From Cucumis sativus (taxonomy: Eukaryota; Streptophyta; Magnoliopsida; Cucurbitales; Cucurbitaceae): a DNA stretch of 64,000 bases. Under the pieces are notes generated by a model that worked only from the letters and a program-made list of their open reading frames with translations, was not told where the DNA came from and made no database searches. Positions 49,344-61,587 of this stretch are shown piece by piece (the first letter of the stretch is position 1; each line of letters opens with the position of its first letter). The position numbers were made by a program, and so were the translations under genes. The DNA lies in contig NC_026659.2 of the NCBI RefSeq assembly GCF_000004075.3, positions 29,840,272 to 29,904,271 of the forward strand, in the 5' to 3' direction.

Positions 49344-52300
49344 TTAGCATGCTTTGCAGCTCTTCCTACAGTATCCTAAAGCACCTCCAGAACCCACCAT
49401 GTAAGTAGGGTTCTTTTTGCACTCTCCCTTTTTTGCCCATGCCAGGCAATTTTCGTTCTCGTCCACGCAACCCTGTCTACTAACACGAGAAGTTATCTTC
49501 TCAAAGGATCTCACATGAATCCATTTGGTTGCAGACCATTTCTCGCCTGCAATTACAGGGCAACTACCGTGCAAACTTCTTTCATCTGTTGTTGCGTCGA
49601 GATTTAGGCTGAAGAACAACAATGCATCGCCCTTCTGCGCTTTAACTGCAATGAACACCCAAGTTGTAGAACCATAAGGGTGTTATGACGGTACAATATC
49701 AAATCCTAGAAGCTACATGAAACGATCAGGACAACAAAAATAGAAGAGAGCCTAATAATGAAAGAGTCAAGAAATGTATTTCAATTTAATATGTTTAGAG
49801 ACAGGCGTAAACATCCAAGCAATATAATTCACTTCTACTGAGTATGCAGTGCCTTTGTAATGGCGTCTAGATGTACCTTTTTAAACAATGTAAGTTGGAA
49901 AATGTAAAATCACAAGCAATAGTCTCAGCTAACATTTCAGACTAAATGGACAACCGAACTTTTTCTAAGCCAGACTACAATGGCGAATCGATGATACAGG
50001 TGAGCAACTCTTGGAAAGGGGAAAATCAGACAATAAAGGTTCAAACCAAGTTGGCTCTCCATAAAGGATATTAGCCAAGAGATGAGTACTCTTCTAGAAG
50101 ACCAGAAAGGAAGGTCAAGTTCAAGAAAGATAAGTTTCAAGGGAAGATCTATCAATGATAGATAGGCCATCTGTGGCCTGTTCTAATTTGAAAACCGTAA
50201 CTTAATACATTGATGACTTATGGTCTGTACGAGTCAATAACAAACCTACCTGCATAACCCTTTCGAGAACAATCAGACCAGCTCTCATCTTTTGCTTGAG
50301 ATTCTTTAAACTGCAGAGACAAAGTCATCACAGTTGGCAACAAAATTAAAATATACGTCTGTTTTTTTAAAAAAAACAAAGGTACTGAAGTAGCAGAACC
50401 ACTGCCATACCATACCTCTGAATTAGGAAAGATGGTTTCTCCACCCTTTTCAACATTGGATAAATACATCAAGACTGTGGCTATGCGGTGGCCACCTAAC
50501 TCCTGATTCACCTTGTCGTGAAAAAAATCAAAATGTGGTTCATACTTTTGACCATTCTCATAGTGAAGAATTTGAATGGATTCGCCATTTTCTGATTTTA
50601 ACAATAGTTCCAAGAAAGAAACGTAAGTGATTGGAATAGCTTCATAATCCTACATTTAAAAAAGAAAAGAAAGGTGCATCCATGAGAATGAGCATACAAC
50701 AAATCTACCTGCTGGAAGGAGTGTCCATGCAGCTATCCTGGCTTCAACGCCAGCAACAACTTCATCCTTCAAAGCACAAAATAAATCATATACATTATAG
50801 TTAAGCTTCAAGGTGCTTTGAGGCATAAGCCATGATTGAAATATTAAAAGATTGATATGCAAAGCAAGTCTATCAATAGCCACTCTCTTAAATACATAAT
50901 CTAGATACCATTCTCAATACCATCGTCAATATTATCACTAACAGAACCATTTTAATCTTTAATTGTTGTCATTGATGTTTCTTTAGTTTAGACTTGTGGT
51001 AAAATCAGTAATTTAGTAATGGACTGTAATTAGCTAACTTGCAGTTTATAGGCATTAAACCCATAGCAAAACTTGTATATTTAAATAACAATTACTATTG
51101 CTTCTGGTCATTTCACCATTTGTTTAGACTTGAAACTTCAATATATCTTCTACTTATGTTTTATTCACAAAGAAAATCGTGTTCTCTAAAGACAAGCAAA
51201 ATGCAAAAAACCAAGTCCTCAAACACAGAAGATAATAACAATGGATATTCAACCTTCAACACTTTAAATGGAGATCTGTAGGTTCTGTCAATGATCTATC
51301 CCCCGACAGGATCATATTTAAAGAAGAAAAATGAGGGGGAGAGGATCTAAACATCAAGATTAAACACTCATTTCAAAGGAAGAGGAAGTCAAGGATGTTC
51401 CCAACGATGACATTTAATTGAACATCCAATGGCAACAGTATGAATGATGATAAGAGGAGAGAGGGCAGGGATAAGGGATATTGTTGACAACAGGGATGTT
51501 GATAACTCCGCACCTTGAATAACCACACCCCAAAAACCAGCTATTGAAGTGAGACTAGAGAACCAACACACTTGTGTACCACATTGGTCATCCCATTCAA
51601 ACAGATGTGAGACAAAGACCCTCTGGTTCCTAACATTCTCCTCCAAAACAGCCCCTCAAACACATGCATAAGGTCAAACTACATAGAGGCATTGACTAGA
51701 CTCCATCAGGCAAACACGTTTGTTCATATATTTTCAGACATCTCTTTCTATCAAAAACAGGTAATCTTACATACGTTACTGCACAAACACATTTTAGAAA
51801 ATTCAAGTAGTCAAATAATTTAAATAAGTTCACACAGTTTTCCTTTCAATTCTTTACCACAGAATGTTTACGAACGCTACGATAATGGATAGCATGTCCG
51901 TGTCCTCATACACAATGACATCTACAATTACATTATCCCTCTCACCTAATTCTACAAGAACATACCATGACACAACATAAAAATAAGTTCAAAAAGCCAA
52001 ACATTAAAATCATGGATGGGATGATTCAAATAAACTGACGCACCTGGGCCTTCCGAAGGAACATGCCAGAACTCGTTCGGACTTCACTACTTACACTTTT
52101 ACCAGAATCATTATCTGCTACCATTGACTTCTCTAATTTATCCTTAGCCTATTCAAGAAAATAACAGAATTAAACAAACATATACAAATACCACAACATT
52201 GAAATCTAAATCAACACAAACAGACCGTTCCATAATCAATTACCAGATCAATTAGGTGATCACATTCCGCATCAGATAAAAATCCCTTATACAAAAATGC

Positions 52301-52776
52301 CCTGTAGATTTGCAGTTTTTAGAAGAATATAAGCACACACATCGACAATTGAGGATACATTAGAAACAGAATTAATGTAAATGTAGTTTGACTATCTCAA
52401 GCAGGACAATCTTTCCACACAATGAAGCCAGAGAGAGCAAAGGAACATCTTACTCGATCGCTAAGTGAAAAAGACAGATTACCTGGGTTGCCAGGAGAGC
52501 TGAGTGACTCGTGTTGGATCGAAAATGAGCGGAGATGAATCCGTCTTCAATCGAAGCACAGATCCACTTCTAAAATTCCAAAAACAGTCGAATCCAAAAC
52601 CGTGCATCAGTGAATTCGTGAAATTACAAAAAAAAAAAAAAAAAAAGAAGAAGAAGAAGAGAAAGAAGAAAATGATCGTACGATTGCTTGTGGGTACGCG
52701 TTTCCGGCAAGCGAGCGAAGGCGGTGAAGACGGAGAGAAAGCAGAGAGAAAATGCGAGGAATGGTCGAGAATCCAT
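49344..52776 (-). CDS. Prolyl 4-hydroxylase with C-terminal ShKT domain
   Basis: Eight exons on the minus strand: 52682-52776, 52483-52569, 52244-52301, 52044-52148, 50709-50766, 50416-50591, 50250-50310 and 49344-49645. They total 942 bases, or 313 aa. Residues 1-21 form an uncleaved or cleaved ER signal sequence. The 2-oxoglutarate/Fe(II) dioxygenase fold has the iron ligands His154 and Asp156 (HFD), the distal His239 (SLHGSCPV) and Lys249 (EKW) for 2-oxoglutarate. Residues 273-313 contain six Cys in ShKT spacing, a module fused to P4H in many plants. The enzyme hydroxylates proline in extensins, arabinogalactan proteins and small secreted peptides in the ER/Golgi. It closely resembles what I recall of Arabidopsis At3g28480. 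Intron 4 (50767-52043) is ~1.3 kb. Intron 1 carries a long T and TTC run, which appears as poly-A plus GAA on the + strand at 52627-52670. Confidence 0.93.
52627..52670. repeat. Poly-A plus (GAA)n tract in P4H intron 1
   Basis: About 19 A followed by GAA/AGA triplets on the + strand. In the sense of the gene this is a pyrimidine tract just after the first donor site. Confidence 0.85.
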
Positions 52777-53654
52777 GATTGTTTCTCCGATGTCAAATCG
52801 GAGAAATGAACAAGAAAAAGAATTCAACGATTGAAGGGTTCTTCGTTTACGAGGAAGGAAAAAGGAAAAATAAAAGGATTTGAATTGAATTAATTATGAA
52901 AATTCAACTAGGAAGACAATTAATGAAAAATGAGAATCAGTGGGCGGTTTTAATAAATTTCAAACAAATTATTTTACGGAACCTCTCATCTTCTCCGTCG
53001 GTTAGTTTCTAAAAAATTAACTTTATTGATACTAATAAATTATTTTTTTTATTTTTTTTATTTTTTATTAATATTTTAAAAAAGGCTGTCCTAAAAAATA
53101 TTTATAAAAATGTTTTTAAGGGTGAAAAATAAAAAATATAATATTAAAATAAATAACAATAAGAATTTAGGAGATTAGAAAATTTCCTTCAATATATTCC
53201 ATTCAAGTATAATGGAATTTTAACCAATATGTATATGTCTAACAATAAAATGTAATTATTTATGAGCAATTTGGCGAGCAACTAGGGATGTCCACAGGCT
53301 GGTTGGGTCGGGATAAAGAATATTCTCCACCCTTGACTTTCAATTGTCAATGAAAAAAATACTCTTCACTCCCTCTCTCATTTTTTGGGTATTTGGAGAT
53401 TTTTCGTGTCGTTTGAACCTCGACCTTGCATGTTAAATGGACATCTTTAGTGAGCACAAAGTAAATTACATGGATGCCAAATGTTAGTATCTCAAAGATA
53501 CTCGATAAGGTAGATTTGTGGAGGGAAAGACACATGACATTATTATACTAAACATATGACGAACATTTATTTAATAATATTTATAACAATTTTCAAGTAG
53601 TTGTTTTTTGAAAAATCACATTAGATGATTAAAAAAATCGCTCACCACACCTTT

Positions 53655-53785
53655 TTTCATATTGCGAATTTGACAAATATGATAGTAATCAGATAGTAAT
53701 TTGTTTTTAAATTTGTCATTTTTGCAATTTTGATGGCATGGACTCTATTATCATTTTTTTTCCTTTTGCTATTTTTGTAAACTCA
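53655..53785. repeat. Dispersed AT-rich repeat, copy B
   Basis: The words catattgcgaatttgacaaa, taatttgtttttaaatttgt and ttgctatttttgtaaa match copy A at 39380-39560 in the same order. Confidence 0.55.
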
Positions 53786-54889
53786 TTTCTTTATATATAT
53801 AAAAGAAATACTAAAAACTAAGTGTTTTTTTAATCTAATTTAAAAATTGGATGAAATATGGATAAATATCATAATAAAAACTTAAAAACAAAATTGTTAC
53901 CAAATGAGAGGTCTCTTTGTTATTATTGTTTTTTTCTAAATTACGAGTTTAGTAGTTAAAGGTAAAGTTTGTAGACGTAGGGCCTAAATTCAAAATTGTT
54001 TTCAATTTTTCATTTTGTATACAATAAATTTATAAAAGAATTCAAAAGATTTAAAAATGAATTGAGTTATTGTAGGTAAGTTTGATTTTTTTTTGTTTAC
54101 TCCAACGATAAACTTTAAATTTAAGGTTAGATAGATCGTTGAATACTAAAAAAAAATGAAACATTCCATGGCCTACGAATTACAAAGTTCAACCTTTCAA
54201 ACAAAAAAAAAAACCATAAAATTCAAGATCATAGTCTATGTTCGTATGTTAGTTTTTCTAATACAATAGGCGAAAATATAGAAATTAAAACTTTAAATCT
54301 GAAAGGAATTGTGTTAATAGTCGTAGAGTTATGCTTTTTGAGTGCTTATCTCTTTCGAGATAGATTTAGATCGATAAACATATCAATATTTTTTTAATAA
54401 AAATGTATTTCAATAAAGCTAATAAAATAAATTAGCACAACCCTTCACTAAGAGCAGAGGACATCTATTGATGTTAATGAAAATATGATTATGCAAAAAT
54501 ATTGTTTCTTTTATCATAGGTGAACATTTAATTAATCTATTATACAAATTTGATATGTGTTTATAAATATTTTATAATTTTTCTTTGTTTGGGGAATTTT
54601 AAAAAATGGCTCCTTTTCCTTTTTTCTTTTTTTGTGTGCAATAATTATATTATAAATTTAATTTGAAATGAATCTTCCACTAAAAAATGGAATTTTAGTT
54701 AACCAATTATGGTAGTTTATGATTTCTTGTACTATTTAAACTTATATATTTATAGTATAATGATAATGTTTTAACCCTAATTTCACATTTTTTAGGGGTT
54801 ATTTTACCCTTTATTTAACCATTTTGAAAATGAAAAAAACACGATGAAAAATACAAAAAGTTAGAATCCTATTATAAAAAATATAAAAA

Positions 54890-55230
54890 TGGACAAGTCA
54901 ATAGCAAATTAATTAGCTATTTGGTACATAAGATTAGTGTACCAATATGATATCGTGTACAAATAAATCTTTTAAATATTTAGACTTGACTATGTACCCA
55001 AATCTAAACTACGAATTTGGTACACGAATCTAAATTACCAATATTTGATTTTGATTTTTGCTGAAGTTCGAGTAGCTATATATCCGTAGGACAAACAAAA
55101 ATATAATACAAAATTTATGATTGCTACTAAAATATAATACAAAATATATGATTGTTTTAAAACGTAACAGAAAAAGGAAATGGGAAGGAATAATAGTCGA
55201 ATTGATTAACTTTTTTTTATTTACGTGACA
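54890..55230. repeat. Member 1 of a ggtacacga-type dispersed repeat family
   Basis: It shares ordered words with 58560-59190 and 62640-63000: 'tttggtacacga', then 'tacaaaat/tatgatt', then 'aaaggaaatgggaaggaa'. The match is partial and worn. Confidence 0.4.
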
Positions 55231-55492
55231 TAAATATTTGAGTGTTTTGTAATATTTATAAAAAATATATATATATTTTAATATATAACAATATTTTTGT
55301 ATACAGAACAAAAAGTATAAATATTTTTCTAAAGTTTGAGTGTACTTTTATTGATCAATGGAATTTTATCATATAGTATTCACCTAATAAGGTTGAAGTG
55401 ATAACTAAATCAATTATTAGAAAAATAGAAAAGAAAGCTATAGTCAGTTTAAACAAAATGGGAAGGGAATGGAATTTCTCAAACTCATCTTT

Positions 55493-56908
55493 TTAGCATG
55501 TTTCCTCCTTTTTCTTGTTTTGCTCTGCCTTCACCCTCTCTTCTTCTTCTTCTTTTAGCTCTTCTAGAGCTTCAATTAGACTCTCCAAGCAATCTCTAGG
55601 GTCACCTGAAACTGCCTTCGGCATCAAATGCTCCGCCACATCCGCCGGAGTGATCGCCGTTTCACTTATTAGCTTCTCAATCTTCGAAAACAGAGGATGC
55701 CGTTCAATCTTCAGGTAATTCTTCGCCAGTACCTTGAACGCTTCAAATCCACAGAACGACATTTCTATATGCTTATCCATTCTTCCTTTTCTAATCAGTG
55801 CTGGATCCAGTTTCTCGACATAGTTCGTCGTGAAGACTATCAGTCTTTCTCCTCCACATGCCGACCAGAGTCCGTCTATGAAGTTCAGAAGCCCCGAAAG
55901 CGTCACTTCGCTGGGGTTTGTATCACTAATTTCTCTCATCATCATTCTTTTTATTGGATCCTTGTCTATATCTTTTTTTCCTTTCTCGGTTTTGTTTGTC
56001 CGTTGGCCTGTGAGATCGAGGGAACAATCAATGTCCTCGATTACGACGACGGATTTGCTTGATATTTCCGTAAGTAATCTCCTCAATTCTAGGTTGTTTT
56101 TTACGGACGTTAATTCGAGATCGTAAATGTCGTACCCTAAAAGATTCGCCATCGCCGCTATCATCGTTGATTTTCCAGTTCCTGGTGGACCGTACAGGAG
56201 ATATCCTCTTTTCCAAGCCCTACCGATTTCTTTGTAAAATTCCTCCGCCTGACTGAACGCAATTAGGTCATCCATTATCTCTTTCTTCCTCTCCGGCTTC
56301 ATTGCCAATGTCTTAAACGTCGCTGGATGTTCGAACACAACGTGGCTCCATTGAGCGTCTTGGTTAGTGAAAAGCTTCCGTTGCCTGTTCTTTACCTTAA
56401 TCGCTTTCCCCTCTTTGAGTACATGGTTCAAATACTGGCTGATTATGAGATCTCTGTACCTTCTATGAAACGTAAGCATAAAAAACCTTTTATCCTCTGT
56501 TGCTGGGTGGAATGAAATCGTCTGAGATTTGTTAATGATTCTTCCCGATGACCACCATAGCTTTATCCCCTCGTATTGTTCTGCAATTTCTTCGTGATCA
56601 TCCATGGTGAGTACCAAAGATTGATTGCTCTGCATGGAATCTGCCTTCAAGCGTTTGGCTTCCGATGAGGAGTTTCTGGTGAGGTAATTCTGAATAGCAA
56701 TATAAACTTCACTCCGAGTGAAACCCTCTCCGGTGAACTCATTGAAAGTGATTTGAACATAAGGATAAAAGAAACTCACAAATCTATGAGAGTATTTCTC
56801 GAAACAAGCACGAAGCTCAAATGGAAAATACTGCTGAAAAATAGCCCATATGAACACCAAACTCCCAATTATCGATCCAACACTGGTGAATAATTCTGCA
56901 AATGCCAT
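55493..56908 (-). CDS. AAA-ATPase, AATP1/BCS1-like family
   Basis: Intronless, 471 aa, ATG at 56908. Residues ~5-25 form an N-terminal membrane segment and ~30-130 the plant AAA-ATP-ase N-terminal domain (FNEFTGEGFTRSEVY). The AAA core follows: Walker A GPPGTGKS (240-247), Walker B VVVIEDID (287-294), sensor-1 region FTTNYVEKLDPALIRKGRMD (359-378) with the arginine finger, and a C-terminal acidic/Lys tail. The family, with At5g40010 (AATP1) and At3g28510-28610 in Arabidopsis, is anchored in the ER or mitochondrial membrane and has been linked to seed development, ABA and stress responses; substrates are unknown. Single-exon structure is typical. All catalytic motifs are intact, so it should be active. 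Confidence 0.94.
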   Translation of the reverse strand: MAFAELFTSVGSIIGSLVFIWAIFQQYFPFELRACFEKYSHRFVSFFYPYVQITFNEFTGEGFTRSEVYIAIQNYLTRNSSSEAKRLKADSMQSNQSLVLTMDDHEEIAEQYEGIKLWWSSGRIINKSQTISFHPATEDKRFFMLTFHRRYRDLIISQYLNHVLKEGKAIKVKNRQRKLFTNQDAQWSHVVFEHPATFKTLAMKPERKKEIMDDLIAFSQAEEFYKEIGRAWKRGYLLYGPPGTGKSTMIAAMANLLGYDIYDLELTSVKNNLELRRLLTEISSKSVVVIEDIDCSLDLTGQRTNKTEKGKKDIDKDPIKRMMMREISDTNPSEVTLSGLLNFIDGLWSACGGERLIVFTTNYVEKLDPALIRKGRMDKHIEMSFCGFEAFKVLAKNYLKIERHPLFSKIEKLISETAITPADVAEHLMPKAVSGDPRDCLESLIEALEELKEEEEERVKAEQNKKKEETC

Positions 56909-57331
56909 TTTTCTTCAATCTTCTTCTTCTTCCTCAGAGCTATCTCTTGTTCCAGCTTTGAAAGTTTTTTATCTTGTTTGGCTTGGCTTGAATTTCAATT
57001 TTCAAAGCTAACGGTGTTTGAAAATTAGTTGTTCAATCTTCAAAGTTTCAGATTAGGGATTGACTTTAATGGGGTTTGGCTATTTCTTAAGAGGCAGACA
57101 AAGCAATTTTAATTGTTTTCTTGTAGTATATGCTATTGTATTTCGTCAAATTTGAATTGAATTCTTATTTCATTTTCGTTGTTTGTGATCATCTATTTAT
57201 TGCCGACTGCCGTCTTTGATTTATCTTTAACATGGATGGATGGATAAATTACAATTTTTCTTTTTTCCCAACCAGGAGGGTCATTAATTCTCTCAATTAT
57301 AAAGGTTATATCAATTCTATTAGATTGCATT

Positions 57332-57361
57332 CCCTTTTTGTGTACGTCTACACAAAAAGGG
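57332..57361. repeat. Perfect 13-bp inverted repeat (hairpin) with 4-base loop
   Basis: The arms CCCTTTTTGTGTA (57332-57344) and TACACAAAAAGGG (57349-57361) are exact reverse complements around CGTC. The unit gattgcattcccttttt occurs immediately before and again just after (from ~57370), so the hairpin sits inside a local direct duplication. Confidence 0.9.
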
Positions 57362-58559
57362 CAATAAAAGATTGCATTCCCTTTTTACCCCTATATTTTT
57401 AATAAATGATTACTTTGCCCTATTTTTGGATACACTCTTCATTTGGCGTCTATTGAGTGATGTCAAGACAATAGAGGTGTAACCTCATGATGACATGACG
57501 GGTGCAAGTGGTTGCACATTGAATTCTTGGATCCATTTCTACATATGAATGTGATTTATGTGTAAAAATGTGACTTCACGCATAGGTGTTTGTTGACATG
57601 ATTCGATCTTTGAAGCATTACTCTTTGAGTTAAGATGTCATAATTGCTTTTGTAGAGACGGATGCACATCATACGAACGAGCATCATACGAACGAATGTG
57701 ACATGTATAAAAGGTAGCTTACTCACCTTAGCATTTTTACACTACAAAAGTAGATTTGTTACTTGAATAAATATATTTTATGTTAACAAAACACGTGGTA
57801 ATAAATATACTTAATTAGCATGATTTACAATTAACATCAAACTATTTTAAAAATTAAAAAAAAAGTAATAGACTAATTAATGAATGTAAATACATGCGTC
57901 GAATCAATACTCGTACTTTTTAAAAGATAAAAAAGATTCAAGTCTTCTAGGTAATTTTAAGGAAAAAAAGAGAGATGATTTTGTCTTATTGTGATTACTG
58001 ATTTGATTCTTTAACAGTCAACAACACTTTTCTTAAAATTATTGAAACTTTATTCATTAATTCTTTTTATTGTCTTGATAAACATCCTACAAAATTTATG
58101 ATTTTTATCAATTAAACTCTTAATTGAAACTTTCCTAATCGAATTATTTTATATTTTTAATTAAGATTTCCTTTGAAGATTCAATGTATTAACTTTAATC
58201 TTCCATTTTGTTAATATCATATTTTAAGAAGTCTACAAGCATACAAAAGTTGGTGACATTAATGACTTTCTATTAAGGTTCTAAATTGATGCACTCTCTA
58301 GAAGTCATAATTAATATTCATCCTGTAATAAATTTTCTATTTTTTTCTTAATTATTCATAAATAAAATTTATAATAATGTGCCCTCAATTAAATGATTAC
58401 TTTAAAAAACCTGGGCAAATTTTTTTAACCTAGTAGACAATTGATAATTTAGAGATATGCAAAGCGAGTTTAAACTCTTTTTTTTTTTTTTTTTTTCATT
58501 ATGAAAATGCAAATTACATTTAAAATAGGGGTTTTTCAAAATTATAATAAACAATAAAA

Positions 58560-59190
58560 TACTTACACTGAATATAATAATTTCAAAAACGAAAAAAAGT
58601 TTACATGCCTATAATAAGTTTACAGGCCTACAACGAAAAATAACAAAAAAGATCTAGTCAACAGGTGCGCATAATTTTTCTTCTAAACCATAACGATAGG
58701 CGATCGTGTAGCCAAATCTAGACGATCTAGTACCAATATTCCAACCGATTTATATTTGGTACATGATCTTGTAAATTATTTTATATTACCAAATATAATT
58801 TTTTAAATATTTGGTACACGACTGTGTAGATTGTTTTATATTTGGTACACGATGGTGTAGATTGTTTTATATTTGATATACGATATTGAATCAATATTTT
58901 GAAAAAAAACAATACAAGATTTATGTTGATTGAAAACAAAGACAATGATTTCAAAAAAAATATATAAAAGAAAAGTTGAAGAAGAATATAAGAAAGAATA
59001 TGAATAAAAAAAGAAAAATTGCCAAAAAAAAAAAAAAGAGAAGAAAGAAGATGTAAAAGAAGGAAGAAATCGGAGCTCAAAAAGTCTAGATAAAGCGGCA
59101 AAGACAAACTTGAAATATTAAAAAAATGGCCGACTTCATGAACTTTTTAATTTTGTCATACAAGTCAAAAAATGGCCGACTTCGTAAACT
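58560..59190. repeat. Member 2 of the ggtacacga dispersed repeat, with minisatellite
   Basis: The subregion 58750-58890 has four units like tatttggtacacgatggtgtagattgtttta, ~31-34 bases each where regular. Further right, aaatggccgacttcatgaac and aaatggccgacttcgtaaac occur ~50 bases apart. Related sequence lies at 54890-55230 and 62640-63000. Confidence 0.55.
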
Positions 59191-60119
59191 TGTGCTTTGA
59201 CATTTCAACTAGTTAGTATGATGCACAAGGTTAGATATAGTTTGGATGCACTTAAGTATATCTTTCATATTTTTTAGAGCAATAATTGGTTGAAGCTTAG
59301 ACTGAGATTGCTTTCGATTTCCATGCATCCTCTATATTATATTGTTGTTGTTGCTGCTACTAGTATGGCGATGACAACTGCATCCCAAGTATTACTCTTA
59401 AAAATATTTGAGCAATGACTACACCTGTACATTTCACTCTAATCACTAAAAAAAAGTAAAAAAGTTTTGCATGTGATGAATGATTAGACAATTGAGTGAG
59501 AATGTGAGATGAAAATGCATAAAAATAAATGCAACAAAAATATGCATGTAAGTGTCCTTTAAATATAAACAAACAAATATACATATATATACATATAAGA
59601 AAAATTGGATAAGATAGCATTTTGAGAATATGATATATCAATTATAGCATATTGTTTTAGAATTTTGCAAATATGACAACATTTTCATTTCTCCATCTTA
59701 AATTTGTTATTATTCATAAACTACCATTCAATAACTTATTTATCTTCCTCTTTTTAACGTCCTACTCATTATTTATTTATTCTCTTAATTTTTAAGGTCA
59801 CAATTATTTATTCTTTCCGTCTTAATCTTAATTTTAAAATATCAATAGTACAATAATTGCAATATGAAATATAAGATAATGATTGTTGATCGAAGTAATT
59901 TAATTTCATTTGTGATTTTTTCTTTTACTTTATTCGATGTGTATTTTGAGTTGAATCTGATTCCAAATGATTTTGTTTTATTTTTTTACATTAATTTTTT
60001 TGTTTTACTTTGTCTAAGTTTTCGTATATTAGTGTTGTGATATACTTATATTATATGTATTAGTTGGTTAATATGCTTACCACGTAATTTTCGTTTTTTC
60101 AAATTTTATGCAGTTCATT

Positions 60120-60510
60120 AGAGTATTATTAAGTATATGAATGATGTAACTCAATGTATCATTATCAAGTATATCAACAATATATTGTTAAAGCATATCA
60201 CTAAAGTGAATCATTATCAAGTATATGAATAAAGTAATTTACAAGTATATATCAATAGTATATCAAGTGTATAAGTAGAACTTCAAGCACATTAAATGCA
60301 TTTAATTCATCAATTGTATAAGTAAAGAATATTAAATGTATATGCAGTGTATCAGGTGTATCAAACATATATTAGTAATATTTCAAGTGTGTATCAAAAG
60401 GTATCGAGTGTATCAAGTGCATCAAGTGTATCAATCAAATGTATTTAGTGTATCAATTGGTGTATTAGATGTATAAGACGTGTATAAGGTGTATCAAACA
60501 TATATTAATA
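60120..60510. repeat. Degenerate TGTATCA-type short tandem array
   Basis: About 390 bases dominated by irregular 7-10-base units such as gtgtatca, agtgtatca and agtatatcaa. More than 15 recognisable units occur with frequent drift. Confidence 0.7.
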
Positions 60511-61034
60511 ACGAGGACATTTGTGACATTTTATCTCTTGATGTGTGAGTTGAGTTTCGTTTTTGTCATTTTCGCAAATAATAAAGTGTGTGTTATAGAC
60601 TTAATTATTATAACTCATTTTGCTATTTTTGTAATATATATATATATATATATTGTGCGAAATACAAGTACATCTTAGCACACAAATATTGTTAATTCAC
60701 TCAAATGTATAACTACAACCATTCACAAATGATTTCAAAAGGCCAAACGACTCAAACCTCCAAATCCTTATAGAACTAGAAAAACTAGAAGAAGATTATA
60801 CATATTCTTAAAAGAAAAGTTGATTTCCTTCAATATGTGTGGACTAGATCAACACCACATATTATCCAACTACACTCTTTTCTAATAGTTTGACTATCAT
60901 AGATGGTGTCAAACCTAATTAAGAAAAATTGTATACAAGAATAATCAAGCAATAACTATATGGTAGGAAGGTTAATTAATGTGTGCATATATGCATCAAA
61001 ATTAATTAATGGTGACAAGTATAGTAACCATAGT

Positions 61035-61095
61035 TGGATGGGTAAACGTTTACCATGCATAATTTATTATGCCACGTAAATTCATTGAAAGGTAC
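61035..61095 (-). pseudogene. Orphan 3' coding end of a UGT, stranded downstream of UGT-B
   Basis: On the minus strand the frame reads LSMNLRGIINYAW then TAA, matching the last residues of UGT-A (LPLNGRGVNYAQ, stop), and the similarity continues into the 3' flank (gatgggtaa). It lies ~500 bases beyond the present stop of UGT-B. It has no acceptor AG in the ~40 bases upstream, so it looks detached and not a spliced exon. Confidence 0.7.
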
Positions 61096-61402
61096 CCAAA
61101 ACATAATTCCATATTACAATTAAAAATAAAATCACATGTTTTTATCTTATATATATATATATATATAATATATATATTTAATATCCTTTTAATTTAATTA
61201 TTTTTAGTAATTAATTATGTTTGGTGAGGGATATCTTTTTATTTTAAATTTTATTAATTAAATAATTAATTAATATAGCCATTATAAATTAATTTATATT
61301 AAATTTAATTCATCTATATTGTTTAGTCACGTAATTATTTATTTTTTCTTTCAACTAATTATTGGATTGAACTCAAATATTCAAATTCGAAACATTAATT
61401 AT

Positions 61403-61430
61403 TAATTAGTATGTACATTCATACTAATTA
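61403..61430. repeat. Perfect 11-bp inverted repeat in the UGT-B 3' insert
   Basis: TAATTAGTATG and CATACTAATTA flank a six-base loop. The pair is bracketed by two direct copies of ctcaaatattcaaattc (from ~61373 and ~61432). Confidence 0.8.
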
Positions 61431-61587
61431 TCTCAAATATTCAAATTCTACTTATTTAATATATTTAGTATGAAACAATATTTGATATTCAAACTAGCTA
61501 CCTTTGTAAGGACAGTGTGTGTCATATCAGTTTTGTATATCAAACATATGAATGAACACAGCATAGAAATAGATGTAGTTTCAAGAA

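Larger units (their letters stand above)
52777..55492. other. AT-rich spacer between P4H and AAA-ATPase genes
   Basis: No gene seen. It contains copy B of a dispersed repeat (53655-53785) and, at about 54890-55230, one of three related stretches with ggtacacga-type words also found at 58560-59190 and 62640-63000. Confidence 0.5.
56909..61587. other. Repeat-rich spacer between AAA-ATPase and UGT-B
   Basis: About 4.7 kb without a gene. The left end is the AAA-ATPase promoter. It then holds a perfect hairpin (57332-57361), a dispersed repeat with a ~31-bp minisatellite (58560-59190), worn repeat copies (59600-59720), a TGTATCA array (60120-60510), an orphan UGT 3' end (61035-61095) and an AT-rich insert (61095-61600). 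Confidence 0.5.
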
